NCBI GenBank assembly: GCA_910577555.1
Contig: CAJTLF010000003.1
Location: 62,001-126,000 of the forward strand
DNA length: 64,000 nt
From: an uncultured Christensenella sp.
GTDB lineage: Bacteria > Bacillota > Clostridia > Christensenellales > Borkfalkiaceae
Direction of reading: 5' to 3'
Shown here: positions 61,678-64,000 of the stretch, piece by piece
How positions within the stretch are numbered: the stretch's first letter is position 1
Layout of the letters: each line of letters begins with the position of its first letter
Translations under genes and position numbers: made by a program
The notes under the pieces: generated by a model
Told to the model about the DNA's origin: nothing
What the model saw: only the letters and a program-made list of their open reading frames with translations
Database searches by the model: none

Positions 61678-61680
61678 ATC

Positions 61681-62271
61681 TTACATTCCTTTGAGTGCGA
61701 GCATAATTATATCTTCCACGGTGGACGCGCCCTGCTCGCGTGCGCGGGATATTGCCTTTACGCTCTCGGCGCGCGTAAATCCGAGCGTCATAAGCGCGAC
61801 TATCGAATCTTCGTCTCCGACCAAAGGAGTTGCGGCTACGCTCCCGCTTTCGGTCTGTGCGGACGCGGAAAGAGCGACTTTTTCACGCAAGTCAACGATA
61901 ATGCGTTCGGCGGTCTTTTTACCCATACCTTTTACCGAAGAAAGTCGTTTTACGTCGCCCGTTGCTATAGCGGCGGCTACGTCGCCGACGGTAAGCCCCG
62001 ATAATACGGCAATACCGAGCTTAGGCCCTACGCCCGAAACAGAAGTCAGCTTTAAAAACATCTGCTTTTCTTCGGTTGAAGAAAAGCCGAATAGCGCGAC
62101 GCCGTCTTCCTTTACCTGCATATAGGTATAGAGTTCGCCTTCTTTTTTGCCCGAGAGAGCGGAAAAAGCCGAGCCCGACACCAATACTTCAAACCCGACG
62201 CCCGACGCCGTTTCTATAAGCGCGGTTTCGGGAGTAAGAGATAAAATTTTGCCTTTTAAATATCCTATCAT
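61681..62271 (-). CDS. ruvA: Holliday junction protein RuvA
   Basis: 196 residues. N-terminal OB fold (MIGYLKGKILSL), two helix-hairpin-helix motifs (LTSVSGVGPKLGIAVL and SVKGMGKKTAERII), and the C-terminal RuvB-binding three-helix domain (ALMTLGFTRAESVKAI). Gap to ruvC 6 nt. Confidence 0.97.
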   Translation of the reverse strand: MIGYLKGKILSLTPETALIETASGVGFEVLVSGSAFSALSGKKEGELYTYMQVKEDGVALFGFSSTEEKQMFLKLTSVSGVGPKLGIAVLSGLTVGDVAAAIATGDVKRLSSVKGMGKKTAERIIVDLREKVALSASAQTESGSVAATPLVGDEDSIVALMTLGFTRAESVKAISRAREQGASTVEDIIMLALKGM

Positions 62272-62277
62272 TATTAA

Positions 62278-62775
62278 TTACCTTATGCCGAAAAGTTTAC
62301 CGAAACGGGAAGTGTGCGCGTGACATAGCGCGACCGCAAGAGCGTCCGCCGCGTCGTCGGGTCGGGGAATTTTATCGAGCCGCAACAGCGACGTTACCAC
62401 GTGCATCATCTGAACCTTATCAGCCTTGCCGTAACCTGTAAGCGACTGCTTTATCTGGTTGGGCGTATACTCGTAAAGTCTGCCGCAATACTTTACGCAG
62501 GTAAGCAGCATTACCCCCCTTGCGTGCGCCACGGGTATGCCCGTGGTAATATTTTTAGAGAAAAAAAGCTCTTCCACGGCTATTTCGTCGGGCTTGTACT
62601 TGTTTAAAATTTTGTTGATACCTTCTTCGAGCATTGCAAGCCTTACGGGCAAGCTCTCGTTTTTCGGAGTAAGCACCACGCCGTAATCCACCGCCACCGT
62701 AGCGTCGTTATTCAGTTTTTCGATTACCCCGTAGCCCATAGTGGCGAGTCCGGGGTCGAGACCGAGAATTATCAC
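62278..62775 (-). CDS. ruvC: Holliday junction endonuclease RuvC, GTG start
   Basis: 165 residues. Catalytic acidic residues: Asp in ILGLDPGLATMGYG, Glu in VEELFF, and Asp pair in DDAADALAVALCH. RuvC makes paired nicks to resolve junctions. The start is GTG 62773-62775; an ATG four bases upstream is out of frame. The -10 TACAAT ends 6 nt before the GTG, so the message is probably leaderless. Confidence 0.96.
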   Translation of the reverse strand: MIILGLDPGLATMGYGVIEKLNNDATVAVDYGVVLTPKNESLPVRLAMLEEGINKILNKYKPDEIAVEELFFSKNITTGIPVAHARGVMLLTCVKYCGRLYEYTPNQIKQSLTGYGKADKVQMMHVVTSLLRLDKIPRPDDAADALAVALCHAHTSRFGKLFGIR

Positions 62776-62781
62776 CCATTT

Positions 62782-62810
62782 ATTGTAATTTAAATTGAAG
62801 CATAAGTCAA
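62782..62810 (-). promoter_or_regulatory. Promoter of ruvCAB-queA
   Basis: TTGACT (62805-62810), a 17-nt spacer and TACAAT (62782-62787) on the minus strand. Confidence 0.75.
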
Positions 62811-62822
62811 CTCAATTAGATG

Positions 62823-62856
62823 AAAAACCGCCCGCGCTTGCAAGCGCGGGCGGCAA
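62823..62856 (-). terminator. Terminator of the ferritin gene
   Basis: CCGCCCGCGCTTG and its complement form a long GC-rich stem followed on the minus strand by TTTTTC. Confidence 0.88.
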
Positions 62857-62868
62857 CCGTAGAATTAA

Positions 62869-63387
62869 TTACATAGCGGGACCAGTTGCGGAAGGAGCGT
62901 AAACTCTGCCCGCAAGCTCCTGATTGAGCGAATAAAGACCCTTTGCGTCGTTTCCGAACAGCTTCATCTTTTTAACCATATCTTCCGCGTTCTTCTCTTC
63001 TTCGCCCTGTTCTTTTATGAACCAATCCAAAAACTGCATGGTTTTAAAATCGTTTATGGCAAACGCTTCTTTATAAATGGCGTTTATGAGTGAAGTTACG
63101 TATTGCTCGTGTTCGTAACCCGCATCGAGCGGGTCGGACAGCTTTTTGAATACCTTATCGGGTTTTGCGATTTCGCCGAAGGTTACGCGCACGCCGTTGT
63201 CGAGAAGGTATCTTCTCATCATCATTGCGTGGTCGCGCTCTTCCAGAGCCTGAATTTCGTACCAGTTGGCAAAGCCGTCAAGACCTTCGTCCGCATAATA
63301 GTTTGCAAAATCGAGATATAAATATCCCGAATAAAGTTCCTTGTTCACCTGCTCGTTTATAAGACGGGCAACTTTTTCGTTTAACAT
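62869..63387 (-). CDS. ftnA: Non-heme ferritin
   Basis: 172 residues. Ferroxidase ligands: Glu in NKELYSGYLYL, ExxH in ALEERDHAMMM, Glu and Gln in KEQGEEEKN, with four-helix pattern throughout. It forms a 24-mer cage that oxidises and stores iron. Own promoter and terminator, so independently expressed. The C-terminal tail (GRVYAPSATGPAM) is short. Confidence 0.95.
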   Translation of the reverse strand: MLNEKVARLINEQVNKELYSGYLYLDFANYYADEGLDGFANWYEIQALEERDHAMMMRRYLLDNGVRVTFGEIAKPDKVFKKLSDPLDAGYEHEQYVTSLINAIYKEAFAINDFKTMQFLDWFIKEQGEEEKNAEDMVKKMKLFGNDAKGLYSLNQELAGRVYAPSATGPAM

Positions 63388-63424
63388 AAAATTCTCCTTG
63401 TCAATCCTTAGTAAATTTATTTAT

Positions 63425-63452
63425 ATTATATCACCGAATTTTCAAATTGCAA
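63425..63452 (-). promoter_or_regulatory. Promoter of the ferritin gene
   Basis: TTGCAA (63447-63452), a 16-nt spacer and TATAAT (63425-63430) on the minus strand; AAGGAG precedes the ATG. No obvious Fur-like palindrome noticed. Confidence 0.65.
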
Positions 63453-63459
63453 GAGTTAA

Positions 63460-64000
63460 TCAACCCAAATTATAACTTTCCGCAAGTTTTTTTAGAGCGG
63501 GTAAAGCCCTTTCAATCATCTCGGGCGCAACGCAGTAAGACATACGCGCGTAACCTTCACAACCGAAATCGTCGCCCGCCACTATCAGAAGCTCGTGCTT
63601 TTTAGCCCGCTCGCAAAACGCTTTCGCGTCCGGTTCGGGTGATTTAACGAACATATAGAACGCGCCGTCGGGTTTGATTACGCTGAAGCCGTAATCAATC
63701 AACGCGCCGTAAAGCCTGTCGCGGTTGCGCTTGTAAACGGATATATCCGAAGTAACGGAGTACACTTTTTTAATCAGTTGCTGAAAAAGATTCGGCGCAC
63801 AAACGAAGCCGAGCGCCCTGCCCGCTCCACATATTCCCGCGTACAAATCAGAAAATTCCGAAATTTGGTTATTGACCGCTATATATCCTATTCTTTCGCC
63901 CGGCAGCGAAAGGCTTTTGGAATACGAATAACACACTATACTACGGGGGTAATAGTTCATTGCGAACGGCACTTTTGTATCTTTATCGTACACCAACTCA
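63460..64000 (-). CDS. PLP-dependent class I/II aminotransferase, N terminus outside window
   Basis: The last ~180 residues only; the frame stays open to base 64000, so the true start is beyond the edge. The PLP-binding Lys lies in CYSYSKSLSLPGERIGY; GRALGFVCAPNLFQ and the C-terminal domain with GAFYMFVKSP and the substrate-binding Arg in ARMSYC follow. This fits the aspartate/aromatic aminotransferase superfamily; the amino acid substrate cannot be told. Confidence 0.88.
   Translation of the reverse strand, partial: ELVYDKDTKVPFAMNYYPRSIVCYSYSKSLSLPGERIGYIAVNNQISEFSDLYAGICGAGRALGFVCAPNLFQQLIKKVYSVTSDISVYKRNRDRLYGALIDYGFSVIKPDGAFYMFVKSPEPDAKAFCERAKKHELLIVAGDDFGCEGYARMSYCVAPEMIERALPALKKLAESYNLG

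Overview
The window looks like chromosome of an anaerobic member of the Clostridia, at moderate G+C with AT-rich gaps. The evidence is a Spo0A response regulator, the SCIFF ranthipeptide locus (scfA/scfB) beside yajC and a TIGR04086 protein, HemZ, a bacterial type A RNase P RNA, and the order ruvCAB-queA-tgt-yajC-scfAB-secDF-recJ-relA-hemZ-rpsO-pnp. The giant BspA-type leucine-rich surface protein and GLUG/InlB-like proteins suggest an uncultured gut lineage, possibly Christensenellales-like, but that placement is inference. Almost every gene is on the minus strand. Only rlmI, pyk and one small gene are on the plus strand.

Layout. 1-10 kb: a partial DUF697 membrane protein, a 50-residue protein, spo0A, a three-gene operon (heterodimeric ABC exporter plus an ABC-F ATPase with degenerate motifs), the divergent rlmI, and an M29 aminopeptidase. 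9.5-13.4 kb: remnants of a decayed ABC-2 transporter, rnpB, pyk, then an AT-rich island with two related membrane/coiled-coil genes, one interrupted at an A7 run. 13.4-34.9 kb: DUF975, then one apparent 20-kb transcription unit. It runs from a 1359-residue anchored GLUG protein through a 2490-residue subtilisin/LRR surface protease and a 438-residue lipoprotein to oppABCDF and an 82-residue membrane protein. This order suggests surface proteolysis coupled to peptide uptake. 34.9-35.1 kb: a probable free-standing structured RNA with its own -10 box and terminator. 35.1-43.3 kb: two flavoproteins, a ferritin-like protein, uvrA and uvrB. 43.4-64 kb: a small AT-rich DUF6809-like gene, then the long housekeeping run listed above (translation, ppGpp, recombination, secretion, SCIFF, queuosine, Holliday-junction resolution), ferritin, and a partial aminotransferase.

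Two regulatory themes recur. First, several genes without a Shine-Dalgarno have a good -10 hexamer only 6-13 nt before the start codon (DUF697, exporter, rlmI, aminopeptidase, uvrB, ruvC), which predicts leaderless or nearly leaderless mRNAs. Second, terminator-like hairpins sit directly in front of start codons inside operons (recJ, scfB, the TIGR04086 gene, rpsO), which suggests attenuation or stoichiometry control.

No tRNA, rRNA, CRISPR array, prophage or transposase was recognised. All assignments come from reading the sequence and recalling families; no database search was run.
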